Shown here: piece by piece, positions 49,325 to 59,217 of the stretch | How the letters are laid out: every line of letters starts with the position of its first letter | Numbering within the stretch: the stretch's first letter is position 1 | Source: Vibrio sinaloensis DSM 21326 | Lineage (GTDB): Bacteria > Pseudomonadota > Gammaproteobacteria > Enterobacterales > Vibrionaceae | Assembly (NCBI RefSeq): GCF_000189275.1 | Contig: NZ_AEVT01000090.1 | Span: 1-64,000, forward strand | Direction: 5' to 3' | DNA length: 64,000 nucleotides | Notes under the pieces: generated by a model | Told to the model about the DNA's origin: nothing | Seen by the model: only the letters and a program-made list of their open reading frames with translations | Database searches by the model: none | Translations under genes and position numbers: made by a program

Positions 49325-51516
49325 AGACTCAAAACCTCATTCTAGCTCTATCCACTGTTGGCCTAATTTCGACCTCTAGCTTTGCCAACGATACCACTTG
49401 GAAAGTCTCTCAAACCGACTTTGGTGGTACAGGACTTATGCAGACACCTACAGCCAGAATGGCGGAAGAAGGTGAATTTAATATTGGCGTTAGTTTTAAT
49501 GACGATTACCAACACTACATAGCATCAATACAGTTAATGAGCTGGATAGAAACGACTATTCGCTACACTAGAGTCCCTGACACACTTTACAATACCAACC
49601 CAGATTATAGCGGTGACAACATCTACACCGACAAAGGAATTGATTTTAAGCTTCGTTTACTGGAAGAAAGTTACTGGCTACCTGAAGCTTCCGTCGGTGT
49701 AAGAGATTTTGGTGGTACAGGGATGTTTGATGCGGAATACCTCACAGCAACAAAGCGCTTTGGCAACATCGATTTTACGATTGGCTTAGGATGGGGCTAT
49801 TTGGGTCAAAGTGGCAATGCAACTAACCCTCTTTGCAAGATTAGCGACGAGTATTGTGAACGACCTAGTGGCTTTAAAGGAACTGGCGGTAGTGTTGATT
49901 TTGAACGCTGGTTTAAAGGGCCTGCAGCTTTGTTTGGAGGGGTAGAGTATCAAACTCCGTACGAACCACTGCGCCTAAAACTCGAATACGACAGCAATGA
50001 TTACAGCCAAGACTACCCGGTAAGAGTCGGGGTGAAATCAATGACCCAGCATACGCCTTGGAATATTGGGGCTAACTACCGCCTAGGTGACTGGGGGGAT
50101 GCAAAACTCAGCTACCAACGAGGTGATACCCTTACTCTAGGTTTTAATATCTACACTAACTTCAATGATATGAAAGCGGTGTGGAGGGATGAGCCTAAGC
50201 TACAAGCCCAGTTACGACCTTCAAAACAAGATACCAACTGGCAACAGGTTGCCAACCAGGTGGATAAGAATGCTGGCTATGAGCACAATACAGTGTCGAA
50301 ACAAGGTGATACTCTTGTGGTTACAGGTCAGCAGGCTAAATATCGCGATAGAAGTGAAGCATTAGCTCGTGCCGCAGCGATTCTATCCAATAATAGTGAC
50401 GAATCAATTAACACCTTTAAGGTAATTGAAACACAAGATGGAATGCCACTTACTGAGACCGCTATCGACCGAAATGAGTATCTTGCAGCAGCTAAATACA
50501 TGTCAATTGATAACAATGTGGAAGATAGCTTCACAACCAGTGAGCCGAATACTGAACCAACGGCAGCGCTTGCCAGCACCAAACAGAGTTGGGACTATGG
50601 TATTGACCCTGTATTGAAGCAGAGCATCGGTGCGCCAGAAGATTTCTACTTATACAGTATTGGCTTAAATGCTAAATCCAATGTCTGGTTAACAGACAAA
50701 ATAGAGTTAGCGGGCTCTGTCTATTTCAACTTAGTGGATAATTACGACAAGTTTAACTACGTAGAGAACTCTCCGCATGTGCGTAACTACGCAACGCCAC
50801 GGGTTCGAACCATGTTCCGCGCCTACGTACACGACAATCCTGTGCGTTTAAATAGACTACAGCTCACCTGGTTTGAGCAACCTGCCAAATCCGTTTACAC
50901 CCAAGCTTATGCGGGTTACTTGGAATCTATGTTTGCCGGTGTTGGCGGAGAGGTTTTGTACCGCCCTCTTGGCACCAATTGGGCGATTGGCGCCGATGCA
51001 AACTTAGTAAGCCAGCGCGACCCGGATTCTTGGTTCGGCGTATTTAGTGAAGACTATTTCTTCTATGATGAATCCGCATGTAGTGATCCGATACCCCAGT
51101 GCCAAGCTTACGTACTTAGCCAAGGGACAACTGGCCATGTAACTGGCTACTATATGCCGCAGTGGCAATTTTTGGATAGCACACTATTCAAAGTTAGCGC
51201 TGGTAAGTTCCTAGGCGGAGATATGGGCGCTCGAATAGATTTCTCGAAACAGTTCAAATCGGGAGTCATCGTTGGAGCTTACGCAACCTTTACCGACTTA
51301 ACCGCAGAGGAATACGGCGAAGGCAGTTACAACAAAGGTTTCTACGTTTCGATTCCAATGGATATTATGACCGTCAAACCTAGTACCAGCCGTGCGCAAA
51401 TTGCTTGGGAACCCATCACTCGTGATGGCGGACAAATGCTGCGCAAACAGTATTACTTGTTTGATAAAACCGACGCGAGATCGCAATGGAGCCAAAGACC
51501 TAGTAGCGTTGAATAG
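49321..51516 (+). CDS. yjbH: YjbH-family outer-membrane beta-barrel protein
   Basis: 731-residue secreted protein (signal peptide 1-22) of the YjbH/GfcD family, predicted to form one or two outer-membrane beta barrels. FGGTGLMQTPTARMAEEGEF, VGVRDFGGTGMFDAEYL and PLGTNWAIGADANLVSQRD are family signatures; the C-terminus, rich in alternating hydrophobics, is barrel-like. It is coupled to yjbG by a four-base overlap and ends at a strong terminator. Likely an outer-membrane exit or anchoring factor for the polymer. Confidence 0.9.
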   Translation: MKTQNLILALSTVGLISTSSFANDTTWKVSQTDFGGTGLMQTPTARMAEEGEFNIGVSFNDDYQHYIASIQLMSWIETTIRYTRVPDTLYNTNPDYSGDNIYTDKGIDFKLRLLEESYWLPEASVGVRDFGGTGMFDAEYLTATKRFGNIDFTIGLGWGYLGQSGNATNPLCKISDEYCERPSGFKGTGGSVDFERWFKGPAALFGGVEYQTPYEPLRLKLEYDSNDYSQDYPVRVGVKSMTQHTPWNIGANYRLGDWGDAKLSYQRGDTLTLGFNIYTNFNDMKAVWRDEPKLQAQLRPSKQDTNWQQVANQVDKNAGYEHNTVSKQGDTLVVTGQQAKYRDRSEALARAAAILSNNSDESINTFKVIETQDGMPLTETAIDRNEYLAAAKYMSIDNNVEDSFTTSEPNTEPTAALASTKQSWDYGIDPVLKQSIGAPEDFYLYSIGLNAKSNVWLTDKIELAGSVYFNLVDNYDKFNYVENSPHVRNYATPRVRTMFRAYVHDNPVRLNRLQLTWFEQPAKSVYTQAYAGYLESMFAGVGGEVLYRPLGTNWAIGADANLVSQRDPDSWFGVFSEDYFFYDESACSDPIPQCQAYVLSQGTTGHVTGYYMPQWQFLDSTLFKVSAGKFLGGDMGARIDFSKQFKSGVIVGAYATFTDLTAEEYGEGSYNKGFYVSIPMDIMTVKPSTSRAQIAWEPITRDGGQMLRKQYYLFDKTDARSQWSQRPSSVE

Positions 51517-51535
51517 CGTTATTGTGAGCTAGTTT

Positions 51536-51567
51536 AAGGGCTGATGTGAGAACATCAGCCCTTTTTA
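51536..51567 (+). terminator. Terminator after yjbH
   Basis: AAGGGCTGATGT / ACATCAGCCCTT with a GAGA loop, then T5. Confidence 0.95.
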
Positions 51568-51685
51568 GCTCTAAAGGCTAAGTGAAGTGTGATGAGATTC
51601 TACAATGCCCAAAGACCGAGCGTTCAAGGCACATTTATTGCTAGAAAGTTAGCAGGCTAGAATGACTTAGGACAAAAAATTGACG

Positions 51686-53107
51686 ATGAAAGCAGCAAAA
51701 AGTGCTCTATTACTGACCTTACCAGCCTTAATGGCTGGCTGTGGAGGCGGAAGCGGTGGCAGTAGTGGTAGTAGCAGTCCGAGCCCTACCCTGACAAGTT
51801 ATACATGGCAGTTTGTTCAGATGAAAGAGCTACCCAAAAGTGCTATGGAACAGTTTTGTGGCGTTGGGAATGCTACAGTTTTCAATTTAGATGATAGCGA
51901 CAGTGACAGCTCTAACTGGCTATATACATTTGCAGCCAAAGCACCCAATATCTCAGACGTTTTCGTTTATAATTCTGATGGAAGCCTAGCAAACAGCTCA
52001 TTAGATAAATTCGATGTCAATCAAATCAATGGAACCCTAACGTTTTCGGAAAACGATGTACCGGATGGAGGCTACCTCGTAATTGTTGACTCTTCGAATG
52101 GAATAGACAACGTGCTAAGTGTAGAGAAAGAGGCAATTCAGAGTTTTATTGTCAAAATTAATAGAGAACAAGGCCAACAAACCTGCCTAACGAATGGAAG
52201 TCTCGTCAATGAATCCCAACTTAAAAAGGTAAATATCGGAACTTTTAATGGTGTATCAACGACAGCAGTAGAGGGCTATGTTGATGGGAAATCTCCACAA
52301 GATAGCGGTACTATCAAGGCTAATATAGAAGTTATTGCTACCAACGAGAACTTATTATTGTCTGGTTACAATACCAGTAACGAGATCGTTGGCTACAAGT
52401 TCATCAACAAGTCTGAACTTTCAGACAACTCATCTTCAGCACCAAATACTGTTTTTCTTGACGCTATATTCGATAACAAAACCATCGACTTTACCAATAC
52501 AGTTGGCGCGGTCTTTGGTTCATTGACAATGAAAGCCATTTACTCGGGATTTACATTCGACTGGTACGACTGGACAACGGAGTCCAACTCTTTCAGCACC
52601 AGTGCTCCAGCTTCCCCTTCAGTAGGCTACTCTTCATCATATGAGGGAACACTTAATGGTTGGAATGTGAACAATAACTACTTACTTGAGAATGTAGCTA
52701 ATAATGTTAATTTGACCACTTTGGATATGCCAACTCAGCCCATTAGCCTGAATTGCTCGGGGGCAAACTGCTACTTTTCTGAAACTGAAGTAACTTCTCT
52801 TAACTCAGAGCTAAATACTATTCGCTTTTCTAGCGGCGATGCTCGATACACACTGGTATCCACAGGGAATGCTCTCGTACCAAAGGTTGTGAATGTCACG
52901 TATCCTGACTCTAACACAGTCATCACCTCTCAAATGCTACTTTCAGAAAATAGCAACCTAGAGTTAAGGAAAGCCTTCTTAGTAAATGGCACGACCAGAA
53001 ACTACACCCCTTCAACGGACTACATTGATTTGCTTGCAACACCTATCGATGATCTGCAGCACCGTCGTACGATGGTATCCTATGACTATACATTGATATC
53101 AAAGTAA
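51686..53107 (+). CDS. Large lipoprotein of unknown function
   Basis: 473-residue predicted lipoprotein; signal peptide ends LMAGC (C19), followed by a Gly/Ser tether (GGGSGGSSGSSS). The mature part is Ser/Asn/Thr-rich and seems all-beta, with scattered Cys (MEQFCGVG, QQTCLTNG, LNCSGANCYF) that may pair. I recognise no domain. ATG 51686 is used; an in-frame TTG two codons before is possible. It is monocistronic between two strong terminators, right after the yjbEFGH set. The codon use looks more AT-rich than its neighbours. A cell-surface protein of accessory type is the best description. Confidence 0.8.
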   Translation: MKAAKSALLLTLPALMAGCGGGSGGSSGSSSPSPTLTSYTWQFVQMKELPKSAMEQFCGVGNATVFNLDDSDSDSSNWLYTFAAKAPNISDVFVYNSDGSLANSSLDKFDVNQINGTLTFSENDVPDGGYLVIVDSSNGIDNVLSVEKEAIQSFIVKINREQGQQTCLTNGSLVNESQLKKVNIGTFNGVSTTAVEGYVDGKSPQDSGTIKANIEVIATNENLLLSGYNTSNEIVGYKFINKSELSDNSSSAPNTVFLDAIFDNKTIDFTNTVGAVFGSLTMKAIYSGFTFDWYDWTTESNSFSTSAPASPSVGYSSSYEGTLNGWNVNNNYLLENVANNVNLTTLDMPTQPISLNCSGANCYFSETEVTSLNSELNTIRFSSGDARYTLVSTGNALVPKVVNVTYPDSNTVITSQMLLSENSNLELRKAFLVNGTTRNYTPSTDYIDLLATPIDDLQHRRTMVSYDYTLISK

Positions 53108-53108
53108 C

Positions 53109-53144
53109 AAAAAAGGGCAGCGTCACTACGCTGCCCTTTTTCTT
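53109..53144. terminator. Bidirectional terminator between the lipoprotein gene and pssA
   Basis: AAAAGGGCAGCG / CGCTGCCCTTTT over a six-base loop, flanked by A and T runs for both convergent genes. Confidence 0.95.
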
Positions 53145-53160
53145 TACTGGCATCCAAGTC

Positions 53161-54501
53161 TTAAAGAATCTGCTTTAGCACTCTATCCGCTTTCACACGG
53201 GTGATTTTACGCATCAGTTTTTGCACGGGCTCAGGGTAGTTCTCAAACTTCTCAAGCTGTTTATAAGTACAAATGAGCTGTGTATGCTGCAGAATATTCT
53301 CGACTTCTTGCTCAAATTGGCCTGTTAGGTGATGGTAGTTATCTTGAATCAAAATGGCGTTTTCAAGATCCAGTTTCCATGCTCGAGGGTTTAAGTTATT
53401 ACCCGTGATCAGCATATAACGCTTGTCCACCCAGATACCTTTCAAGTGGAAACTATTTTCATCGTGCTTCCACAAGTGAATAGACAGTTTACGGCTGGCA
53501 ATATTCGCCTCATTCGCTTTTGCAAACTGACGTAAATTGCGCTCGTAGAGATAAGGTAAACCGCCAATGGTTTTAAACTCTTCTTCAGGGGCAATGTAAA
53601 AGTCGTTAGCCGTTTTATCACCCACAACAATCGTCACTTTCACACCACGCTTGATGGCTTTCTTTACTTCTTTCGCGACACTGCGTGGAAAGTTAAAGTA
53701 TGGCGTACAAATGAAGATTTCATCCTTTGCCAAGGCCAACAACTGGTTGATACCTTGGTTAAGTTTATTACGCTTTTTGCCAACTCCCACTATCGGCGTT
53801 ACCGCCACGTGTTCAGAGCTGACTGCTTCTGGCTCAAACTGGTAGCTGGCTTTTGCCAAGGAGCCACGAAGCTGACGAATCTGCCCCTTTATTTCCTTGG
53901 TCTCGGGCTTACGTGGGCAAGCGAGATCGTTGACAGCCGGATGCGCGATCATCTCCTGCTGTACTAAGTTCACCATGCTATCCGCTAACGACTTGTTTCC
54001 AAGCACGTGATAACGGTCAAAGCGATAACGATCTTTATAGTTTAAGTAGATGTTATTGAGACTTGCTCCACTATAGATGACCTGATCGTCAATCACGAAG
54101 CCCTTCAAGTGTAAAACACCAAATACCTCTCGCCCACGCACAGGAATCCCATATACCGGGATCTTATGCTCATACTTATCAGCAAAAGCTTTATACATCG
54201 ACGCATTGGTTTCACCAGGTGCTGCGCCAATTAAGCCTCGTTGTGCGCGGTGCCAATCTACACAAACAGAGATATCCAAGCCTGGATTGCGCTGCTTGGC
54301 TTCATACAACTCAGTTAGGATTTCACGCCCAGCGTCATCATCCTCCAAATAAAGCGCAACAAGGTAGATTCGTTTACTTGCCTTCTGAATCGCCTCAATG
54401 AGACGCGTTCGGAAATCTCGCGCTGCATAGAGCGTCTCAAATTGAGCCGGATCTTGTGCTAGCGTTGGCAGTTTTTCGAATATATTCCTATTGGTCATCA
54501 T
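53161..54501 (-). CDS. pssA: CDP-diacylglycerol-serine O-phosphatidyltransferase
   Basis: Makes phosphatidylserine, precursor of phosphatidylethanolamine. The 446-residue protein is of the phospholipase-D-like E. coli type (451). Two HKD-type motifs are visible: HLKGFVIDDQVIYSGASLNN (first half) and HLKGIWVDKRYMLITGNNLN (second half). I use the ATG at 54501 (MMTNRNIFEKL); a TTG at 54546 would add 15 residues. Housekeeping gene lying among the surface-polysaccharide genes. Confidence 0.93.
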   Translation of the reverse strand: MMTNRNIFEKLPTLAQDPAQFETLYAARDFRTRLIEAIQKASKRIYLVALYLEDDDAGREILTELYEAKQRNPGLDISVCVDWHRAQRGLIGAAPGETNASMYKAFADKYEHKIPVYGIPVRGREVFGVLHLKGFVIDDQVIYSGASLNNIYLNYKDRYRFDRYHVLGNKSLADSMVNLVQQEMIAHPAVNDLACPRKPETKEIKGQIRQLRGSLAKASYQFEPEAVSSEHVAVTPIVGVGKKRNKLNQGINQLLALAKDEIFICTPYFNFPRSVAKEVKKAIKRGVKVTIVVGDKTANDFYIAPEEEFKTIGGLPYLYERNLRQFAKANEANIASRKLSIHLWKHDENSFHLKGIWVDKRYMLITGNNLNPRAWKLDLENAILIQDNYHHLTGQFEQEVENILQHTQLICTYKQLEKFENYPEPVQKLMRKITRVKADRVLKQIL

Positions 54502-54680
54502 GTTGGATGTAATACCTTTACTAAGAGTGGAGAGCGATATTAGCAAAATCTGGCTGATTTTGCCTAGAAATGACGCTTCACTTTAGAGAATAACAGAGTC
54601 AGAATCATCCTTAGCTCACAGCAATATGAAAGATTTTCTTCGCCTTTGAGCTTCCTTGACACGTATCAATGCCTTAACAA

Positions 54681-55106
54681 CTATGGGATGTACTGCATAG
54701 CTACAAGCTTTTTACCACTCGCACAGTATCGTTGAAACAATTGTTTGAGTGAGTTGGGTAACGCCGTACCTTCCACAGCGTTAAAACCATGCTGAGTATA
54801 GAAACCCTCTAAATGTTGGTAAGCAAAGCAAAAATCTCGATCGACTAACACATGTTCTTGGCAATATGCCATTAACTGATGAGCTAGCCCCTTATCTCTT
54901 AGCTCCGGGACCACCAGCATCCCAGTCAAAAGGCGATAATGCTCAATGGTTCTAAATCTCACCACTGACACCATGTTCTGTTCAGCGTACCCTACAATCA
55001 CTAGTTCATCTTTTTTCGCTTTCGCCGAAGGGTAATGCTGCTTATATAAGCGAGTAACTAGAGGTAATTTGAGTGGGTCTAAGGTTTCGATACGTAGTGT
55101 ACTCAT
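54681..55106 (-). CDS. GNAT-family N-acetyltransferase
   Basis: 141-residue acetyltransferase of the GNAT fold. TGMLVVPELRDKGLAHQLMAYCQEH contains the acetyl-CoA-binding pattern (V-x-x-x-x-R-x-x-G-x-A), and YTQHGFNAVEGTALP the typical C-terminal beta segment. The substrate is unknown. The start at 55106 (MSTLRIETL) is preferred over an in-frame extension to 55226 that would overlap the divergent murB gene. Confidence 0.85.
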   Translation of the reverse strand: MSTLRIETLDPLKLPLVTRLYKQHYPSAKAKKDELVIVGYAEQNMVSVVRFRTIEHYRLLTGMLVVPELRDKGLAHQLMAYCQEHVLVDRDFCFAYQHLEGFYTQHGFNAVEGTALPNSLKQLFQRYCASGKKLVAMQYIP

Positions 55107-55165
55107 TATCGTCTTACCGATTTTTAAGGTAGAATGTTGGCAGTTTAGATGACTCGACATTCCTG

Positions 55166-56209
55166 ATGCAAATACAGACTCAAGCCAACCTTGCGGCGTA
55201 CCATACCTTTTCCATTCCACAGACATGCGATTACCTTGTCGAAGTAGATTCAGTGCAAGACATCATCGATGTTTACCAAAAGCCAGAATGGCTTGCCTTA
55301 CCTAAAATCATGCTCGGTAAAGGCAGCAATATGCTTTTTACTCAACATTATAAAGGTGTGGTGATCATCAATCGACTGCAAGGAAAAAGCGTCATTGAAA
55401 ATGAGGACAACTGGCACTTGCACATTGCAGCAGGTGAAGACTGGCCACAACTGGTAAACTGGGCGACAGAGCAAGGGTATCCCGGTTTGGAAAATCTTGC
55501 ATTAATCCCAGGTTGTGCGGGTAGCGCTCCAATTCAAAATATTGGCGCTTACGGTGTCGAATTGAAAGATGTCTGCGACTACGTGGACATACTTTTACTT
55601 GAAACAATGCAAGTGGCTCGCTTAACTGCAGAGCAGTGTGCATTCGGCTATCGAGATTCCATTTTCAAGCACCAGCTATACCAAAAAGCCATAGTGGTTG
55701 CTTTAGGATTAAAGCTTCGCAAGTCTTGGCAACCCAATATCGAATATGGCCCACTCCGATCATTCACCGCAACTCACGTCACTGCAAAGCAGATATTTGA
55801 TAGAGTGTGCGAAGTGAGAACAGAGAAACTTCCCGATCCTGACATTTCAGGCAATGCAGGCAGTTTCTTTAAAAATCCAATCGTATCAAACTCTCAGTTT
55901 GCCCAACTAAAAGAGCGTTTCCCTGATCTGGTCGCTTTTCCTGCACAGGAAGGAATGAAGCTTGCTGCCGGTTGGCTTATTGATCAGTGCGGCCTAAAAG
56001 GTACATGTCTCGGCGGCGCTCTTGTTCACCCAAACCAAGCATTGGTTTTGGTCAACAATGGCAAAGCTACGGCCAATGACGTAGTACAACTTGCGGGGAA
56101 AGTTCGCGCCACTGTTATGGAGAAGTTTGGGGTTAGTCTAGAGCATGAGGTTCGATTTATGGATGCGACTCAAGAGACTTATCTAACTTCGATTGTGGAA
56201 GCACGTTAA
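55166..56209 (+). CDS. murB: UDP-N-acetylenolpyruvoylglucosamine reductase
   Basis: FAD enzyme of peptidoglycan precursor synthesis that forms UDP-N-acetylmuramate. 347 residues (E. coli 342), type I MurB. LGKGSNMLFT and PGCAGSAPIQNIGAYGVE bind FAD; the catalytic Ser is in GNAGSFFKNP, and GYRDSIF and the C-terminal Glu in LEHEVRFM are present. It overlaps the birA start by one base (TAATG), so the two are coupled. Confidence 0.97.
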   Translation: MQIQTQANLAAYHTFSIPQTCDYLVEVDSVQDIIDVYQKPEWLALPKIMLGKGSNMLFTQHYKGVVIINRLQGKSVIENEDNWHLHIAAGEDWPQLVNWATEQGYPGLENLALIPGCAGSAPIQNIGAYGVELKDVCDYVDILLLETMQVARLTAEQCAFGYRDSIFKHQLYQKAIVVALGLKLRKSWQPNIEYGPLRSFTATHVTAKQIFDRVCEVRTEKLPDPDISGNAGSFFKNPIVSNSQFAQLKERFPDLVAFPAQEGMKLAAGWLIDQCGLKGTCLGGALVHPNQALVLVNNGKATANDVVQLAGKVRATVMEKFGVSLEHEVRFMDATQETYLTSIVEAR

Positions 56210-57171
56210 TGAAAGACCATAGTATTAAGCTATCCATCCTACGAGCCTTAGCCCAAGGTGGCTTTCATTCCGGTGAAGAGTTAGGAGAAAAACTGGGCGT
56301 ATCACGTGCAGCGATCAGCAAACACATTAAAGGAATCCAATCTTGGGGCGTTGATATCTATCGAGTTCAGGGCAAAGGCTACCAGCTCGCACAACCAATG
56401 CAACTTCTGGATGAGCATGTGCTCAGTAAACAGTTTGACCGTTTAGTCGAGCTTATCCCCGTCATTGATTCCACCAACCAGTATTTACTCAACAAAGTCG
56501 ACTCCTTAGAGTGTGGGGCAGTTTGCCTCGCGGAATATCAATCGGCTGGGCGCGGCAGACGTGGTCGAGAATGGGTCTCCCCTTTTGGTGCCAACCTATA
56601 TATGTCTATGTTTTGGCGTTTGGATGCCGGTATGGCCGCAGCTATGGGCCTTAGCCTTGTTGTAGGAGTTGCCGTCGTTGAAGCACTGGAAGAGCTTGGC
56701 ATGCACGGAGTAAAACTGAAGTGGCCCAATGATCTTTATTATCAAGATCGAAAATTGGCAGGTATTTTAGTTGAAATGTCTGGCCAAGCTGGAGGAGCGG
56801 CGAGCCTAGTTATCGGTATGGGCATGAATTTAATGATGCCAGAGCGAGTCGATGGGATCACACAACCTTGGGCAAGCTTAAATGAGGTCGCTCGACCTCA
56901 CAATCTAGACCGTAATCAACTCGCGATTACTCTAATCAAAACACTTCACCAAGCACTGAGTGACTACGAGTTAAAAGGTATGCAAGGCTTTGTTGAGCGG
57001 TGGAATAGATTAGATAACTTTCTCGGCCGGCCTATCAAGTTAATCATCGGCCCTAGAGAAATATCTGGACTCTGCCGAGGCATCAACGAGCAAGGGGCAG
57101 TGTTGCTCGAGACAGAACGTGGGATTGAGAGTTTCATTGGGGGAGAGATTTCGCTTCGGGGTCGCTCTTAG
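56209..57171 (+). CDS. birA: Biotin-protein ligase / biotin operon repressor
   Basis: Attaches biotin to AccB and represses biotin synthesis genes. 320 residues (E. coli 321): an N-terminal winged helix (LGEKLGVSRAAISKHIKGI), the catalytic domain with biotinyl-AMP loop GRGRRGREWVSPFG and KWPNDLYYQDRKLAGILVE, and a small C-terminal SH3-like domain. It follows murB with a one-base overlap, an order shared with enterics. Confidence 0.97.
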   Translation: MKDHSIKLSILRALAQGGFHSGEELGEKLGVSRAAISKHIKGIQSWGVDIYRVQGKGYQLAQPMQLLDEHVLSKQFDRLVELIPVIDSTNQYLLNKVDSLECGAVCLAEYQSAGRGRRGREWVSPFGANLYMSMFWRLDAGMAAAMGLSLVVGVAVVEALEELGMHGVKLKWPNDLYYQDRKLAGILVEMSGQAGGAASLVIGMGMNLMMPERVDGITQPWASLNEVARPHNLDRNQLAITLIKTLHQALSDYELKGMQGFVERWNRLDNFLGRPIKLIIGPREISGLCRGINEQGAVLLETERGIESFIGGEISLRGRS

Positions 57172-57176
57172 AACTA

Positions 57177-57201
57177 GAAAAGCGAGCATTCCTGCTCGCT
57201 T
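57177..57201. terminator. Bidirectional terminator between birA and the sugar gene cluster
   Basis: AAGCGAGCA / TGCTCGCTT with a four-base loop; a TTTTCT tail on the minus strand would end the sugar operon, and the plus tail is weak. Confidence 0.7.
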
Positions 57202-57205
57202 GTTG

Positions 57206-59167
57206 TCAATGAACTAATGTTTTGAGCTCTTCGTTTACGTTTGGAAAATGATTTGTCGTACCATCATTGACCCGCTTCCAAACGAGATCGCCAATTTCAT
57301 CAGTCGGGTTAAAACCTGTTGGAGCATCAAGCAATAAGTTTCTAATCTCTTCATGATTGAAATTATGGCATGCTCTGTCCAGGTTATCCAATAGCTCACA
57401 GTACTCCTCTAGAGGTAAATACGCCTCTTGAGCGGTCATTATCCGTGGATGAGCAGTTTCCGCAACATTATCTCCAATGAGTAGTTCCTCGTAGAGTTTC
57501 TCGCCTGGCCGTAATCCAGAGAACTGAATCGATATATCACCATATGGGTTATGAGCATCCTTTACTTCTAGCCCAGATAACTGGATTAAGTTCCTTGCTA
57601 GGTCGGCAATACGGACGGGCTCTCCCATATCCAACACAAACACATCACCGCCTTTGCCCATAGCACCCGCCTGGATAACTAACTGAGCCGCTTCAGGGAT
57701 AGTCATAAAGTAACGAATGATATCTTCGTGCGTTACAGTCACGGGGCCACCGGCAGCAATCTGCTTTTTAAACAGTGGGATAACAGATCCTGAAGAGCCT
57801 AGCACATTACCAAAACGGACCATGCAAAAGCGTGTACCTTGTTCAAGCCCACTTTGCTGCCCAGCAAGCGCTTGTAAGCCGAGCTCAGACATTCGCTTGG
57901 TTGTACCCATAACATTAGTTGGCCTCACCGCTTTATCGGTTGAGATCAATACAAATGATTCAACCTTTGCTTCAATGGCTGCTTTCGCCGCATAGTATGT
58001 ACCAAACACATTATTGCGGACGCCCTCGACCACATTATATTCTACAAGAGGTACATGTTTATAAGCAGCTGCGTGATACACAGTTTGTACACTAAAGCTT
58101 TTCATAGTGGTCGCTAAACGGTTAATGCGCTGCACAGAGCCAAGCAAAGGAATAATCTCTATAGAAAGTCCTTCCGCCTCAACTAAATTATTTAGCTCGC
58201 GATCAATTTGGTACAAAGCAAACTCTGACAGCTCAAATAAAATAAGGGCTGAAGGCTTTTGTTTTGCAATCTGACGACACAGCTCTGAGCCGATAGAGCC
58301 TCCAGCACCTGTAACCATGACCACTTTGCCTTTAATATTCGCTTCCATAAGCGATTGCTGAGGAGCAACAGGATCTCTACCTAAAAGATCCTCAACTTCA
58401 ACATTTTTAAATTCATCAATCTTAGCTCGCCCTTCAACAATGTCCTGCATATTAGGAATAGTTAACACTTCTGCAGATAGATGCATTAATGAATCTAAAA
58501 TTTGTTTTCGCCTAGCACGTGATGCGCTAGGGATAGCAAGAAGCACTTGAGAGACCTGATACTTGTTGACCAAGTTCTCAGCGACCAAGATATCGTAAAC
58601 ATTAATCCCCATGATCATGGTATTTTTTAACGTTTCATCTTGATCGATAAAGCCAACAACATGATGGGAGTCCGATGAGCGAAGAGCAAGAGCCAGTTGA
58701 CGACCCGCTGAGCCCGCACCATAAATCAACACCCTTTTCTTACTTTTACTATTAACCTGAGCTACTAAAGAACGGACAATCATTCGCGCACCGCCGCATA
58801 ACAGGCACAAGAATGCTCCATATATAATCGGCACTGAGCGAGGAACATCTGCATTTAGGTAGTAGGAGAACAACGCAACAGATAAGGCTGAAATAACACT
58901 GCAAGCTCCTACTACGGCTAAAGCATGAAAAGTCAAGTAACGTATGACTGCTCGATACAAGCCCAATCGAGTAAACGCTAAAATCGACACACCTATGGTA
59001 CCGAGAATGACGTAGTGAACTTGCGGATCTTGAGCAAGTGTTATCGAACCGAGCCGCGTCCAGTAGGCAACATAAAAAGAGGTGATTATCAACACGCTAT
59101 CAATAAGCACGCTAATTAGTCGTTTTGTGAAACGCGATAGGTTCCAGATGTAATCTAGCCTAGCCAT
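57206..59167 (-). CDS. Membrane NDP-sugar 4,6-dehydratase (PglF/WbpM-like)
   Basis: 653 residues: four N-terminal helices (about 15-125), a CoA-binding-like Rossmann domain (about 140-260, VLIYGAGSAGRQLALAL) and the catalytic epimerase/dehydratase domain (about 280-600) with VMVTGAGGSIGSELCRQ. The active site has the variant STDK (S409-K412) and Met420-x3-Lys424 in place of the usual Tyr-x3-Lys, the hallmark of WbpM, PglF and related membrane dehydratases. Expected reaction: UDP-GlcNAc to the 4-keto-6-deoxy sugar. It is the last gene of a minus-strand sugar operon and supplies the aminotransferase encoded before it. Confidence 0.92.
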   Translation of the reverse strand: MARLDYIWNLSRFTKRLISVLIDSVLIITSFYVAYWTRLGSITLAQDPQVHYVILGTIGVSILAFTRLGLYRAVIRYLTFHALAVVGACSVISALSVALFSYYLNADVPRSVPIIYGAFLCLLCGGARMIVRSLVAQVNSKSKKRVLIYGAGSAGRQLALALRSSDSHHVVGFIDQDETLKNTMIMGINVYDILVAENLVNKYQVSQVLLAIPSASRARRKQILDSLMHLSAEVLTIPNMQDIVEGRAKIDEFKNVEVEDLLGRDPVAPQQSLMEANIKGKVVMVTGAGGSIGSELCRQIAKQKPSALILFELSEFALYQIDRELNNLVEAEGLSIEIIPLLGSVQRINRLATTMKSFSVQTVYHAAAYKHVPLVEYNVVEGVRNNVFGTYYAAKAAIEAKVESFVLISTDKAVRPTNVMGTTKRMSELGLQALAGQQSGLEQGTRFCMVRFGNVLGSSGSVIPLFKKQIAAGGPVTVTHEDIIRYFMTIPEAAQLVIQAGAMGKGGDVFVLDMGEPVRIADLARNLIQLSGLEVKDAHNPYGDISIQFSGLRPGEKLYEELLIGDNVAETAHPRIMTAQEAYLPLEEYCELLDNLDRACHNFNHEEIRNLLLDAPTGFNPTDEIGDLVWKRVNDGTTNHFPNVNEELKTLVH

Positions 59168-59217
59168 ATCAATCCATTATTACTTTAAAGCCGAAAATGA
59201 AAGGTGAAGGAGTTATT

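Noticed and set aside
50800..50820. GGTTCGAACC resembling a tRNA T-arm
   Set aside because: It lies inside yjbH coding sequence and no acceptor, D or anticodon arms surround it.
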